Source: Bacillota bacterium
GTDB taxonomy: Bacteria > Bacillota > Clostridia > Lachnospirales > Lachnospiraceae
Reading direction: 5' to 3'
DNA length: 64,000 bases
Assembly: GCA_029224465.1 (NCBI GenBank)
Contig: JAQXUQ010000010.1
Location: forward strand, 90,427 to 154,426
Part shown: piece after piece, positions 1 to 7,898 of the stretch
Position numbering within the stretch: position 1 is the first letter of the stretch
Layout of the letters: each line of letters begins with the position of its first letter
Program-made: the position numbers and the translations under genes
Notes under the pieces: generated by a model
Database searches by the model: none
Told to the model about the DNA's origin: nothing
Seen by the model: only the letters and a program-made list of their open reading frames with translations

Positions 1-95
1 TTATAATACTCGAAGATATAGTCAAGATGCGCCCTGACTCCTTTTCCTTTGAGCTTGTTCCATTGCTTTCTGGCATTGCGCATGCTCTCATTCAA
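1..95 (-). CDS. Unidentified protein, N-terminal fragment cut by the window edge
   Basis: An open frame runs off the left end of the window. I favour a TTG start at 93-95 because GGGGAGG (104-110) sits 8 nt upstream and a promoter (131-158) would place transcription start near 124. In-frame ATGs at 117-119 and 81-83 are alternatives. The visible peptide is basic and then aromatic, including RNARKQWNKLKGKG and HLDYIFEYY. That pattern resembles the cytoplasmic N-terminus that precedes the first membrane helix in several Lachnospiraceae membrane proteins, but no membrane segment is visible here, so function is not assigned. The gene is too short within the window to be certain. Confidence 0.5.
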   Translation of the reverse strand, partial: MNESMRNARKQWNKLKGKGVRAHLDYIFEYY

Positions 96-130
96 TCCTG
101 TGTCCTCCCCGGAATTCATCTGCCATTTCC

Positions 131-158
131 ATGATAATGGATTTTTGGAGAAAAGCAA
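131..158 (-). promoter_or_regulatory. Sigma-A-type promoter for the left-edge gene
   Basis: On the minus strand TTGCTT (153-158) and TATCAT (131-136) are separated by 16 nt. The predicted start near 124 leaves a leader of about 29 nt containing the GGGGAGG ribosome binding site. Confidence 0.5.
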
Positions 159-296
159 CATGGCCTTGCGGTGCGCGCGAGGCCGCTTCGCCGCGCGGGG
201 CGGGCTTTTCATGCGGAGCGCGGGCACTTCGCCGTGCGTCCGCGGCTTTCATGCAGGGCGTCACAGGCGCACCACCGTGCCGTCCGCGGCTTCTCA

Positions 297-461
297 ATGC
301 AATACGCGCGCGCACCGCCGTTTTGCATTGATATTCCAAGACGAAAACAACAATTCCCCTCGTATTGCCTGAAAATCTTACTTTTTCAGGCAATACGAGG
401 GGATGCTAGTAATTTGTCTTGAATTTTTCATGCAATGCCGGGAAATTTTCCGCTATTGCAT
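297..461. repeat. Structured intergenic repeat, copy A
   Basis: One of three copies in this window (B at 9645-9809, C at about 34856-35021). Counting from 299, all copies have CAATA at offset 1, AAGAC at 39-43, GTATTGC at 63-69, CARRCAAT at 88-95, GTCTTGRATT at 117-126 and ATGCAAW at 131-137, with no insertions between them. The pieces pair: ATGCAATA (297-304) with TATTGCAT (454-461), the region ending CCAAGAC (about 321-342) with GTCTTGAA...ATGCAA (416-435), and GTATTGCCT with AGGCAATAC. The surrounding 96-547 has no convincing gene, and short reading frames there lack ribosome binding sites. Function is unknown. Confidence 0.7.
356..402. repeat. Perfect 20-bp inverted repeat inside copy A
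   Basis: The arms 356-375 and 383-402 are exact reverse complements separated by a 7-nt loop (376-382). The inner ends are A4 and T4. No U-tract follows on either strand, so it is not a classical terminator, although it could still stop transcription or protect RNA ends downstream of the aspartokinase gene. It is the central hairpin of repeat copy A and is better preserved here than in copies B and C. Confidence 0.75.
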
Positions 462-547
462 AGATCTGCCGCGCAGCAGGCTTTTATCCGTGCGTGGCAG
501 GCGATCTGCATGGCCGCGAGCGACTGGCCGCGCCCCGGGCACCCGCG

Positions 548-1867
548 TCACAGCTGGGTCACGACAAAAATATCATAAATCGCGCGGATCGCCGTCTCGA
601 AGTCCTTGTTCTCCACACCGATGATGATGTTGAGCTCGGAGGAGCCCTGATCGATCATGCGGACATTGACATGTGCGTGCGCAAGAGCCGCGAAAATCCT
701 GCCCGCTGTACCGCGCTGCGCTTTCATGCCGCGGCCCACGACCGCGATGAGCGCCAGATCGGACTCGATTTCGATCGCGTCCGGATCCGCGAGACGGTGG
801 ATCGTAGAGACGACCTGCTGCTCTTTGTCCATGAATTCCGACTCATGGACAACAACCGTCATGGTATCAATGCCGGAAGGCATATGTTCGAAGGAAATAC
901 CGCTTTCCTCAAAGGCCTGCAGCACTTTTCTGCCGAACCCCACCTCCGAGTTCATCATATCCTTGGAGATCAGAACCGCACAGAAATCTTTCTTTCCCGC
1001 GATACCTGTGATTGTGTAACCGGATTTCTGGCAGGTGCTCTCCACAATCCAGGTGCCGTCATCCTCCGGCCGGTTTGTATTGCGGATGTTAATCGGAATT
1101 CCCTCTCTGCGGACTGGAAAGATCGCATCCTCATGCAAAACACCCGCGCCCATATAAGACAGCTCGCGCAGTTCCTTGTAGGTGATCGTCTTGATCGCCG
1201 CAGGGTTGTCCACAATTCTGGGGTCCGCGACAAGAAAGCCGGAAACATCCGTCCAGTTCTCATACACATCCGCTCTGCAGGCGCCGGCAACAATCGAGCC
1301 TGTGATGTCGGAGCCGCCGCGGGAGAATGTTTTGACCCTGCCGTCAAAGCCCTGCCCGAAGAAGCCGGGAATTACCGCTTTCTTCACCTGCTGCAGGCGC
1401 TGCCCCAGGATCTGTTTTGTTTTACGGGAATCAAGCGAACCTTCCTCCGTAAAGAAAATCACTTCCGAAGGATCGATGAATTCATATCCGAGGTACGCGG
1501 CCATCAGAATGCCGTTGAGATACTCGCCGCGGGAAGCCGTGTAATCCTTGTCCGGATTTGAAGTCAGGCTTTTCTCGATTTCCGCGAACTTGTCATCGAG
1601 CGAAACGGAAAGGCCGAGGCCCTTGATAATCTCATTATATCTTGAACGGATGTCGTTCAAGGGATCGCGGAAGCTCTTCCCTTCCTTCGCCGCGTCATAG
1701 CAGCGGTACAGAAGATCCGTCACCTTCGTGTCTCCGGAGAAACGTTTGCCGGGGGCGGAAGGAACTACATATACGCGGGACTCATCCGCGCGGATGATAT
1801 CGCCGACTTTACGGAACTGCTTTGCGTCGGCAAGGGAGCTGCCGCCGAATTTAACTACTTTGACCAT
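548..1867 (-). CDS. thrD: Aspartate kinase (YclM/ThrD type)
   Basis: This 439-residue aspartokinase phosphorylates L-aspartate, the first step toward lysine, threonine and methionine. The N-terminal kinase domain begins VVKFGGSSLAD, which holds the ATP/aspartate-binding loop, and RGGSDITGS lies near residue 185. The C-terminal third carries paired ACT domains that normally bind feedback inhibitors. The early APGKR and TKVTDLL segments resemble Bacillus YclM more than the lysine-sensitive LysC, so threonine-linked regulation is plausible. It is the last gene of a run with the ACT protein and homoserine dehydrogenase, 23 nt after the latter. The ATG at 1867 is preceded by GGGGAA. Family certain; inhibitor specificity inferred. 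Confidence 0.93.
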   Translation of the reverse strand: MVKVVKFGGSSLADAKQFRKVGDIIRADESRVYVVPSAPGKRFSGDTKVTDLLYRCYDAAKEGKSFRDPLNDIRSRYNEIIKGLGLSVSLDDKFAEIEKSLTSNPDKDYTASRGEYLNGILMAAYLGYEFIDPSEVIFFTEEGSLDSRKTKQILGQRLQQVKKAVIPGFFGQGFDGRVKTFSRGGSDITGSIVAGACRADVYENWTDVSGFLVADPRIVDNPAAIKTITYKELRELSYMGAGVLHEDAIFPVRREGIPINIRNTNRPEDDGTWIVESTCQKSGYTITGIAGKKDFCAVLISKDMMNSEVGFGRKVLQAFEESGISFEHMPSGIDTMTVVVHESEFMDKEQQVVSTIHRLADPDAIEIESDLALIAVVGRGMKAQRGTAGRIFAALAHAHVNVRMIDQGSSELNIIIGVENKDFETAIRAIYDIFVVTQL

Positions 1868-1890
1868 AATCTGATTCCCCGGAAAACTCT

Positions 1891-3105
1891 TTACAGAAGA
1901 CGGATGCTGTGCTCATAGGTGGAGAGCTCGCGCACCTTAGACTCAAACGCGGCTGCGCTGATCATGGGTGTTACAAACGCGAACGCATCCGGCAGTTCTT
2001 TATTTTCGACTTCGCTGATTCCGTCGCCGAAAAGTCTGCAGGCCTTCTCGCGCTCGCTTCTGTTTACGCGGACAAAGAACTGATTTACGACTTCCGAAGG
2101 GTCCTCGAGAATGGCGTCCGTATTCTTGAGACCGATGTCGATATTGCGGCCCCGGTTCTGGATGCACTCAATCACGTCCGATACAACCGCGCTCGCGGTC
2201 GGAAGCTTACCAGCGCCGCTGCCGTAGAACATCAGATCGCCGACCATGTTTCCGCGGACCAGAATCGCGTTGAAAACACCACTTACGCTGTACAGCGGAT
2301 GCCCCTTCGGCACCAGATACGGCGCTGTGCGGACATAGACCTTATTTGTCTTCTGATCATGGTGGCAGACGCCCAGAAGCTTGACCGCGCGTCCCAGCCT
2401 TTCCGCATAGGCAAAATCTTCGCGGTCGATCTTCGTGATTCCCTCGCAGGGAACCTGCTGGTACTTGACGTTGCCGCCGGTAACAAGAGAAGCCAGAATC
2501 GCGATTTTACGGCAGGGATCATAGCCTTCGATATCCGCTTCCGGATTTCTTTCCGCGAATCCGTTCTCCTGCGCCTGCCGGAGCGCGGTTTCGAAATCCA
2601 GTCCTTCCGTCTCCATCTTCGTCAGAATGTAGTTCGTGGTGCCGTTTAAAATGCCGATGACATCGGTAATGAATTCCTGGGAAAATGAAGTGCGCAGCGG
2701 ACGCAGAATCGGAATGCCGCCACCGACACTCGCTTCGAAAAGATAGCTGCAGTTGTGCTGTTTTGCGATCACGGCGAGCTCTCCGCCGAGCGCGTCGACC
2801 AGTTCCTTATTCGATGTGCAGACGCTCTTGCCGGCTTCAAGGGCCATTTTGGAAAATTCATAGGCAGGCTTCTTGCCTCCCATGGTTTCGCAGACGACCT
2901 CTACTTCCGGGTCACTGATAATAACATTGATGTCATGCACGACGCGGTCCGTGTACGGACTGTCCGGAAAATCACGCAGATCCAGAATGTATTTCACGTG
3001 AATGCCGACCGGGAAATCACGCCGGATGGCGTCCTGATTTCTGTCTATGACTTCCGCTATGCCGCTGCCGACGGTACCAAAACCCAGAATCGCTATCTCA
3101 ACCAT
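1891..3105 (-). CDS. hom: Homoserine dehydrogenase
   Basis: The enzyme reduces aspartate semialdehyde to homoserine with NAD(P)H, the branch point toward threonine and methionine. The 404-residue protein opens with the Rossmann motif GFGTVGSG. The substrate region carries ASVGGGIPILRPL, and a catalytic-domain segment NPEADIEGYD is present. The last 75 residues look like a divergent ACT domain (QFFVRVNR...FAFVTP), consistent with threonine feedback, although it is shorter than in the longest family members. The start lies 1 nt after the stop of the ACT-domain gene and the aspartokinase follows directly, so the three are very likely one transcript from the promoter at 3643-3671. Confidence 0.95.
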   Translation of the reverse strand: MVEIAILGFGTVGSGIAEVIDRNQDAIRRDFPVGIHVKYILDLRDFPDSPYTDRVVHDINVIISDPEVEVVCETMGGKKPAYEFSKMALEAGKSVCTSNKELVDALGGELAVIAKQHNCSYLFEASVGGGIPILRPLRTSFSQEFITDVIGILNGTTNYILTKMETEGLDFETALRQAQENGFAERNPEADIEGYDPCRKIAILASLVTGGNVKYQQVPCEGITKIDREDFAYAERLGRAVKLLGVCHHDQKTNKVYVRTAPYLVPKGHPLYSVSGVFNAILVRGNMVGDLMFYGSGAGKLPTASAVVSDVIECIQNRGRNIDIGLKNTDAILEDPSEVVNQFFVRVNRSEREKACRLFGDGISEVENKELPDAFAFVTPMISAAAFESKVRELSTYEHSIRLL

Positions 3106-3106
3106 G

Positions 3107-3553
3107 TCAAAAGCCCTGCCTTCCTGTAACTCTTAATTTGCGAACGCCGGGAAGCCTTTCGAGGCTGTCCAGCATCATGTTGGAAACATTGTCCGTGCCG
3201 CCGATGATCTGCACGCTGATCGAAACATTGGCAATGCCGCTCATCGGTATGGACTGATGGATCGTCAGGATATTCGCGCCGCCGTCCGCGATGATCTTTA
3301 ATATATCGCAGAGAACGCCCTGCTCATCGTTGATGTCCATAGTGAGCGTCAATGTTTTGCCGGCGATGCTGTCATGAAACTCCTGAATATCATCCTTGAA
3401 TTTATAATAAGAACTCCTGCTGATACCGATTCTGGAAGCCGCTTCTCCGACCGTTCTGACCTGTCCGCTTTCAAGAAGCTTGTTGACTTCCACGACCTTC
3501 TGGAGGACTTCCGGTACCGCGCTCTTCCGGATCAGATAATACTCTGTGCTCAT
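3107..3553 (-). CDS. ACT domain-containing protein (PheB/UPF0735 family)
   Basis: A small protein of about 148 residues. The N-terminal half has a helix-turn-helix-like stretch (VGEAASRIGISRSSYYKFKD) and the C-terminal half is one ACT domain (LTLTMDINDEQGVLCDIL...). The family, YszB/PheB in Bacillus, is often placed next to homoserine dehydrogenase or phenylalanine genes and is thought to sense amino acids; its biochemical role is not settled. I chose MSTEYYLIRK (3553) rather than the upstream ATG at 3583 because family members start near this Tyr-Leu-Ile/Val-Arg segment. First gene of the aspartate-pathway operon, so a regulatory role there is a reasonable inference. Confidence 0.88.
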   Translation of the reverse strand: MSTEYYLIRKSAVPEVLQKVVEVNKLLESGQVRTVGEAASRIGISRSSYYKFKDDIQEFHDSIAGKTLTLTMDINDEQGVLCDILKIIADGGANILTIHQSIPMSGIANVSISVQIIGGTDNVSNMMLDSLERLPGVRKLRVTGRQGF

Positions 3554-3642
3554 GCGTGCCTCTGTTCCCTGTGCCTGTTTCACCTTGACGCGCGGCAGAT
3601 GTAAGTCTTTTTACGGCGGACATCTGTGCGCTCATAGCGGAT

Positions 3643-3671
3643 ATCTTAACATTATCGGGCGACGCGTGCAA
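3643..3671 (-). promoter_or_regulatory. Promoter of the ACT-hom-aspartokinase operon
   Basis: On the minus strand TTGCAC (3666-3671) and TAAGAT (3643-3648) are separated by 17 nt. This gives a leader of about 83 nt before the 3553 start. I saw no riboswitch or leader peptide in it. Confidence 0.6.
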
Positions 3672-3729
3672 CCGGAAGTCTGCGATTTTGCGCAAATCCG
3701 TGAATATGTACAAACGGCTCCTCCGGAGC

Positions 3730-3758
3730 TTTACTTTCTTACGTTAAAATGCTAAAAT
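3730..3758 (+). promoter_or_regulatory. Promoter of the yerC-yfhO pair
   Basis: TTTACT (3730-3735), a 17-nt spacer and TAAAAT (3753-3758) face the YerC-like gene, with about 45 nt of leader. The start points of this and the opposing promoter are separated by roughly 130 bp. Confidence 0.6.
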
Positions 3759-3809
3759 ATGCCGTCGGAAGGTTTTCATGACAAGGGTTTTCAGACAGGG
3801 AGACTGCAT

Positions 3810-4118
3810 ATGAATAAAAAGATCAGAACAGACGCCGTGGACCACCTTTTTGGCGCGGTTCTCGAGCTGAAGGATAAAGAAGAATGTTACAGGTTCTTCG
3901 AGGACCTGTGCACGGTGAACGAGCTGCTGTCGCTTTCGCAGCGTTTCGAGGTCGCGACCATGCTGCGCGCGCATGAAACTTATTTGAAAATCGCCGAGGA
4001 AACCGGCGCTTCGACCGCTACAATCAGCCGCGTGAACCGCTCGCTCAATTACGGCAACGATGGCTATGATATGGTACTGGACCGGATGGAAAATGAGAAC
4101 ACTGACAAACAAGCATAA
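3810..4118 (+). CDS. YerC/YecD-type TrpR-like DNA-binding protein
   Basis: A 102-residue all-helical protein of the Trp-repressor fold. Helices around CTVNELLSLSQRFEVATML precede the helix-turn-helix TYLKIAEETGASTATISRVN, which matches the YerC/YecD signature. Members are small DNA-binding proteins of mostly unknown target. The ATG at 3810 has AGGGAG 8 nt upstream; the further upstream ATG at 3759 lacks a site. The last 26 nt overlap the start of the YfhO-type gene, so the two are probably translationally coupled, but nothing shows that YerC controls YfhO. Confidence 0.88.
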   Translation: MNKKIRTDAVDHLFGAVLELKDKEECYRFFEDLCTVNELLSLSQRFEVATMLRAHETYLKIAEETGASTATISRVNRSLNYGNDGYDMVLDRMENENTDKQA

Positions 4119-6699
4119 GATCACCTTCGGAAAGGTGTTTTTCACCGGAGTACTGCTGTACCTGATAGCGGTACTCCCTTTTATTATTTACCATGGCGGA
4201 TATTTTTTCTATTACGGCGACTACAACGTACAGCAGGTTCCGTTTTACATTCTTGCGACACGCGCTGTGCGGAGCGGGATGCTGTTCTGGAATCCGAAGG
4301 TCGACCTCGGCTCCAGCATGGGCGGCTCCTTCGCGTTCTATCTGTGGGGCAGCCCGTTCTTCTGGCTGGCCTGCCTGTTTCCGGAGAAGGCGATCCCGTA
4401 CATCCTTCCGTTTCTGATGTCGCTCAAGTACGGGACAGCGCTCACATGTTCTTTCGCATGGCTCCGCCGCCGCGTCAAAACAGACCGCGCCGCGCTCCTC
4501 GGCGCCCTCCTGTACAGCTTCTCCGGCTTCAGTGCCTGCAACATCGTCTTCCAGCATTTCCATGAGGCGATCGCGTTCTTCCCGCTGTATCTGCTTGCGT
4601 TCGACGATTTTGTTCAGAAGAGGCGGCGGATTCCCTTCGCGCTCATGACGGCGTTCATGGCGGTGCTCAACTATTTCTTCTTTTACGGAGAAGTAGTGTT
4701 CATTGTCATCTATTATTTTATCTATTATGCGGGCGGCGCGGGACTTCGAAGGCGTGCTTTTTGCATGGCGGCGCCGCCGGAGCGCGCAGCGGGCGAAGCG
4801 GCCGCCGGGTCGCTTTCCGCGGATGTCATTCCCGCCGGAGAGCGCGCCGCGGAGGAAGCGGCGCCCCGTTTTGGCGAAAATCTCCGCGCGGCACTCCTCG
4901 AAATCCTGTCGCTTCTTCTGTACGGCGCGCTCGGGCTCTGCCTTGCCGCCTTTTTCCTGATTCAGGTTTTCGATACGGTTTCCGGCAACACGCGGCTGTC
5001 CGATGTGCTTCTGGGCTACGACATGCTGGCTTACTCCGAGCCGGTGACGCCGCTTGCGATCATCCGCTCCATGTTTATGGTTCCGGATATCGTCGGGCGC
5101 GCTTCCATGTTCGCAAGCGAGCAGATCCGAAACAGTTCGCTGTCCGCGTATCTGCCGGGCTTCGCACTTGCGGGTGTGATTGCCTATCTTCGAAGGACCG
5201 CAGGTCCGCGGCGCAGCGACCGGCTCAGAAGACTTCTTCTGTCCTGCCTTGTCATCGCGTTTGTTCCGGTCCTGAACTCGGTCTTCTCCGCGTTCAATTC
5301 CGAATACTACGCGAGGTGGTTTTTCATGCCGATCCTGTTCATGGCGCTTGCGACCGCGATCGAACTCGAAGAACAGGATTACAGGGAGCTGCGGGTCGGC
5401 GCCGCGGTCTGTTTTGCCGCGGATCTGATCTTTGCGCTGATTGCCGTTCTGCCTTCCAAGGCAAAAGACGGCACTGTTGCATGGTTCAAGATCATGGAAT
5501 ATCCGGAACTGTTCTGGGTCGAGATGATTTTCACGCTGGTGCAGGTACCGTTCGTCGTTTATCTGCTCTGGATCTATCCGCTGCGCAGAAAGGCTCCGGA
5601 GCGTGCGGCGGCAGATCCGGCACCGGCAGATGAAGCCGGAGCGGAGGAGTCCGAAAGCGCTGCGGCTGCCGCAAGTGCGGCGGCAGCGCAGAACAGCGAA
5701 ATGCTGCCCCGCCGCTTCGTTGCCCTGACTGCTCTCATGTGCCTGATCACAACGATGGGCGTGGTATTCAACGGCAACACACTGATTGCGCGTTCGGGCG
5801 GTACAAAATGGCATGACCAGCTCTCTGACGCGCCGGTTCTGCCGGAGAGCACGGAGCCTTCGGAGGGCGGCGTTTTTGCGAGGGCTGAAGCAGACGGTTC
5901 CTCGACCAACTACGAGATGGTCTGGGGATATCCTACGCTGCACTGCTTCCAGAGCACAGTCAATCCGTCCATCTTCCGCTTCTATGAAGCGATCGGTGTT
6001 TCCAGAACCGTGGATTCCAAGATGGATCTGTCGAGGGCAGGCGCGCGGGCGCTACTGTCCGGCCGCTATTACCTCGAAAATGCGCAGATCAGCCAGAAAA
6101 ACAGCTACACGGACAAAGGCGGCATCAAGGGTTATGTCTATGCCGGTAATTCGAACGGCTTCAATATTTACGAAAATACGAACTTCATTCCGATGGGCTT
6201 TACGTTTGATTCGTATATAACCGAGGACGAATACATGGGGATTGCGGACAGAACGCTTGCGGACAGAATTCTCACAAGAGAGCTGATTCTGGATGCGGAC
6301 GACGCGGAGACCTACGGCCATCTGCTGCGAAAGGGAAGTCCGGATCTTCCTGTATCCGATCAGGCGTTTGCGGAAAACTGCACGGCCCGTGCCGGAACCG
6401 CCTGCACCGCGTTTTCCTTCACAAAGAACGGTTTTACCGCAGCGGCAAAGCTTGATAAGGAAAATCTTGTCTTCTTCTCGGTTCCGTATGACAAGGGCTT
6501 TACCGCTTACGTCGACGGTGTCAAAACACCGCTCATCCGCGCAGATTTCGGACTGATGGCAATTGATGTTCCCGCCGGGGAGCACAACATCGAATTCCGG
6601 TATTTCCCGGCAGGCATGAGGGCCTGCATCGGAATTTCGGCAGCCGCGGCGCTCGTTCTTGTGATCCTTGCACGGAAAGCAAAACAGACTGAAAATTAG
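4093..6699 (+). CDS. YfhO family polytopic membrane protein
   Basis: An 868-residue membrane protein beginning RTLTNKHKITFGKVFFTGV. About a dozen hydrophobic helices fill residues 15-500, interrupted by a low-complexity Ala/Glu-rich loop near residues 230-270, and a second Ala/Glu-rich stretch (about 510-545) precedes the last core helix. An extracytoplasmic C-terminal domain (about 575-840) and a final helix with a basic tail follow. YfhO proteins resemble GT-C glycosyltransferases; Bacillus YfhO is linked to glycosylation of lipoteichoic acid. The glycan acceptor here is unknown. The ATG at 4093 overlaps yerC by 26 nt. No clear terminator separates it from the cold-shock gene. Confidence 0.85.
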   Translation: MRTLTNKHKITFGKVFFTGVLLYLIAVLPFIIYHGGYFFYYGDYNVQQVPFYILATRAVRSGMLFWNPKVDLGSSMGGSFAFYLWGSPFFWLACLFPEKAIPYILPFLMSLKYGTALTCSFAWLRRRVKTDRAALLGALLYSFSGFSACNIVFQHFHEAIAFFPLYLLAFDDFVQKRRRIPFALMTAFMAVLNYFFFYGEVVFIVIYYFIYYAGGAGLRRRAFCMAAPPERAAGEAAAGSLSADVIPAGERAAEEAAPRFGENLRAALLEILSLLLYGALGLCLAAFFLIQVFDTVSGNTRLSDVLLGYDMLAYSEPVTPLAIIRSMFMVPDIVGRASMFASEQIRNSSLSAYLPGFALAGVIAYLRRTAGPRRSDRLRRLLLSCLVIAFVPVLNSVFSAFNSEYYARWFFMPILFMALATAIELEEQDYRELRVGAAVCFAADLIFALIAVLPSKAKDGTVAWFKIMEYPELFWVEMIFTLVQVPFVVYLLWIYPLRRKAPERAAADPAPADEAGAEESESAAAAASAAAAQNSEMLPRRFVALTALMCLITTMGVVFNGNTLIARSGGTKWHDQLSDAPVLPESTEPSEGGVFARAEADGSSTNYEMVWGYPTLHCFQSTVNPSIFRFYEAIGVSRTVDSKMDLSRAGARALLSGRYYLENAQISQKNSYTDKGGIKGYVYAGNSNGFNIYENTNFIPMGFTFDSYITEDEYMGIADRTLADRILTRELILDADDAETYGHLLRKGSPDLPVSDQAFAENCTARAGTACTAFSFTKNGFTAAAKLDKENLVFFSVPYDKGFTAYVDGVKTPLIRADFGLMAIDVPAGEHNIEFRYFPAGMRACIGISAAAALVLVILARKAKQTEN

Positions 6700-6710
6700 A
6701 GCAGAATTGC

Positions 6711-6739
6711 TTTACTTTTAAAAAAACGTATGTTAAATT
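6711..6739 (+). promoter_or_regulatory. Promoter of the cold-shock gene
   Basis: TTTACT (6711-6716), 17 nt, TAAATT (6734-6739). It gives a leader of about 70 nt. The region is very AT-rich compared with its neighbours. Confidence 0.5.
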
Positions 6740-6751
6740 TGATGTGTATAG

Positions 6752-6773
6752 GTACTTTAATACTCTAAAGTAC
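6752..6773 (+). promoter_or_regulatory. Hairpin in the cold-shock mRNA leader
   Basis: GTACTTTA (6752-6759) and TAAAGTAC (6766-6773) form a perfect 8-bp stem with the loop ATACTC; flanking GGTA/TACC can extend it imperfectly. It lies between the promoter and the ribosome binding site TTGGAGG (about 6804), where temperature-sensitive RNA structure is common in csp mRNAs. That role is inferred. Confidence 0.5.
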
Positions 6774-6816
6774 AGATACCAAGAAATTCTTCATTCATGC
6801 ATTTGGAGGTATTAGA

Positions 6817-7017
6817 ATGAACAAGGGTACTGTTAAGTGGTTTAACAACCAGAAGGGCTATGGATTCATTTCCGATTCTGAAGGAAACGATGTATTCGTT
6901 CATTACTCCGGACTGAACATGGAAGGCTTCAAGTCTCTCGACGAGGGCCAGGCTGTTGAGTACGATGTAATTCAGGGTCAGAAGGGACCGCAGGCCGTTA
7001 ACGTAACAAAGCTCTGA
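6817..7017 (+). CDS. Cold-shock protein (CspA family)
   Basis: A 66-residue single OB-fold protein of the usual family length. It opens [12 protein letters not shown] and carries RNP1 (KGYGFI) and RNP2 (VFVHY), the aromatic nucleic-acid binding motifs. These proteins bind single-stranded RNA and DNA and act as RNA chaperones, during cold shock or constitutively. The start is set by a strong TTGGAGG site 7 nt upstream. It has its own promoter and a structured leader. A weak GCACT...AGTGC stem followed by a T-rich run (7031-7065) may end the transcript. Which paralogue (cspB, cspC, cspD) cannot be decided. Confidence 0.96.
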   Translation: MNKGTVKWFNNQKGYGFISDSEGNDVFVHYSGLNMEGFKSLDEGQAVEYDVIQGQKGPQAVNVTKL

Positions 7018-7160
7018 TTCGAGCCGGTTACGCACTAATAGATCAAGTGCAAAGTGCCTTTTCTTTTATATAGATTATCAAACGATAGATTGAACAGATC
7101 TTTTTCGTCAGACTTATATAGAGTATCGCAGTTTCGTACATGAGCTGATTAGTAAAGAAA

Positions 7161-7200
7161 GTCTCCCCCGGTGCAGGCAGCTGCCCGGGGGAGACTTTTT
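7161..7200 (+). terminator. Intrinsic terminator or attenuator upstream of the Crp/Fnr gene
   Basis: GTCTCCCCCGG (7161-7171) pairs perfectly with CCGGGGGAGAC (7184-7194), followed by T5 (7196-7200). It is a strong plus-strand terminator lying 144 nt after the cold-shock stop and only 27 nt before the Crp/Fnr start codon, which leaves no room for a separate downstream promoter. Confidence 0.8.
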
Positions 7201-7227
7201 ATCACATATTATTACCGGGAGACATTT

Positions 7228-7896
7228 ATGAATCTGACATTTCTGACCGGCACAGCCTTGTTTCAGGGAATCCGGGAGACAGAACTTATGCGTCTTCTCT
7301 CCTGCCTGCAGGCGCGGGAGCGCTCATATACAAAAGACGAGACGATCCTCTTTGCAGGAACTGCTGTGACGGACATCGGACTTGTTCTATCCGGCAGTGT
7401 GAACATTGTACTCAATTTTTACTGGGGCAGCAGTCATATTCTGGGACATATAGACCGGGGGTCTATCTTCGCAGAAAACTATGCGGCGATCCCCGGGCAG
7501 GAGCTTCTGTGCGATGTCGTCGCGGCAGAAGAAACAACGGTTTTGTTTTTAAACATGAACAAGCTGATGACAAGCTGTGAAAAAGGCTGTTCCTTCCACC
7601 AGCAGCTGATCCGCAACATGCTGCGGATCTCCGCTCGCAAGAATCTGGGACTCTCGACCCGCATGATGCACATCGCCCCGAAAACAATCCGCGACCGGGT
7701 TCTTTCCTATCTGTCCGCACAGGCGCTGGAAAACGGCAGCCCGCATTTCCGGATTCCTTTTGACCGCAGAGAACTTGCCGAATATCTGGGTGTCGACCGC
7801 AGCGCGCTGTCAAAGGAACTGGGCAAAATGCAGCGGGAAGGCCTGATCCTCTGCCGTAAAAACGAATTTACGCTGCAGGTCCGCCCGCCGTTCTGA
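7228..7896 (+). CDS. Crp/Fnr family transcriptional regulator
   Basis: A 222-residue regulator. Residues about 8-125 form the cyclic-nucleotide-type beta-roll sensor; about 165-215 form the winged helix-turn-helix, with recognition region RRELAEYLGVDRSALSKEL. The N-terminal Cys spacing of FNR iron-sulfur sensors is absent, and the ligand is unknown. Clostridial relatives control hcp and other redox or nitrosative genes. It is convergent with the DUF438/hemerythrin gene (2-nt gap), and Crp/Fnr-type palindromes occur before that gene and before hcp, so both are likely targets. The ATG at 7228 has CGGGAGA upstream. A terminator-like hairpin just before the start may attenuate expression. Confidence 0.9.
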   Translation: MNLTFLTGTALFQGIRETELMRLLSCLQARERSYTKDETILFAGTAVTDIGLVLSGSVNIVLNFYWGSSHILGHIDRGSIFAENYAAIPGQELLCDVVAAEETTVLFLNMNKLMTSCEKGCSFHQQLIRNMLRISARKNLGLSTRMMHIAPKTIRDRVLSYLSAQALENGSPHFRIPFDRRELAEYLGVDRSALSKELGKMQREGLILCRKNEFTLQVRPPF

Positions 7897-7898
7897 TC

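Noticed and set aside
49..422. Several short open frames in the left intergenic region
   Set aside because: No ribosome binding sites and they cross the inverted repeats of copy A.
4045..5943. Long minus-strand open frame opposite the YfhO gene
   Set aside because: Arg/Glu-rich low-complexity translation and no ribosome binding site; it is a shadow of a GC-rich coding strand.
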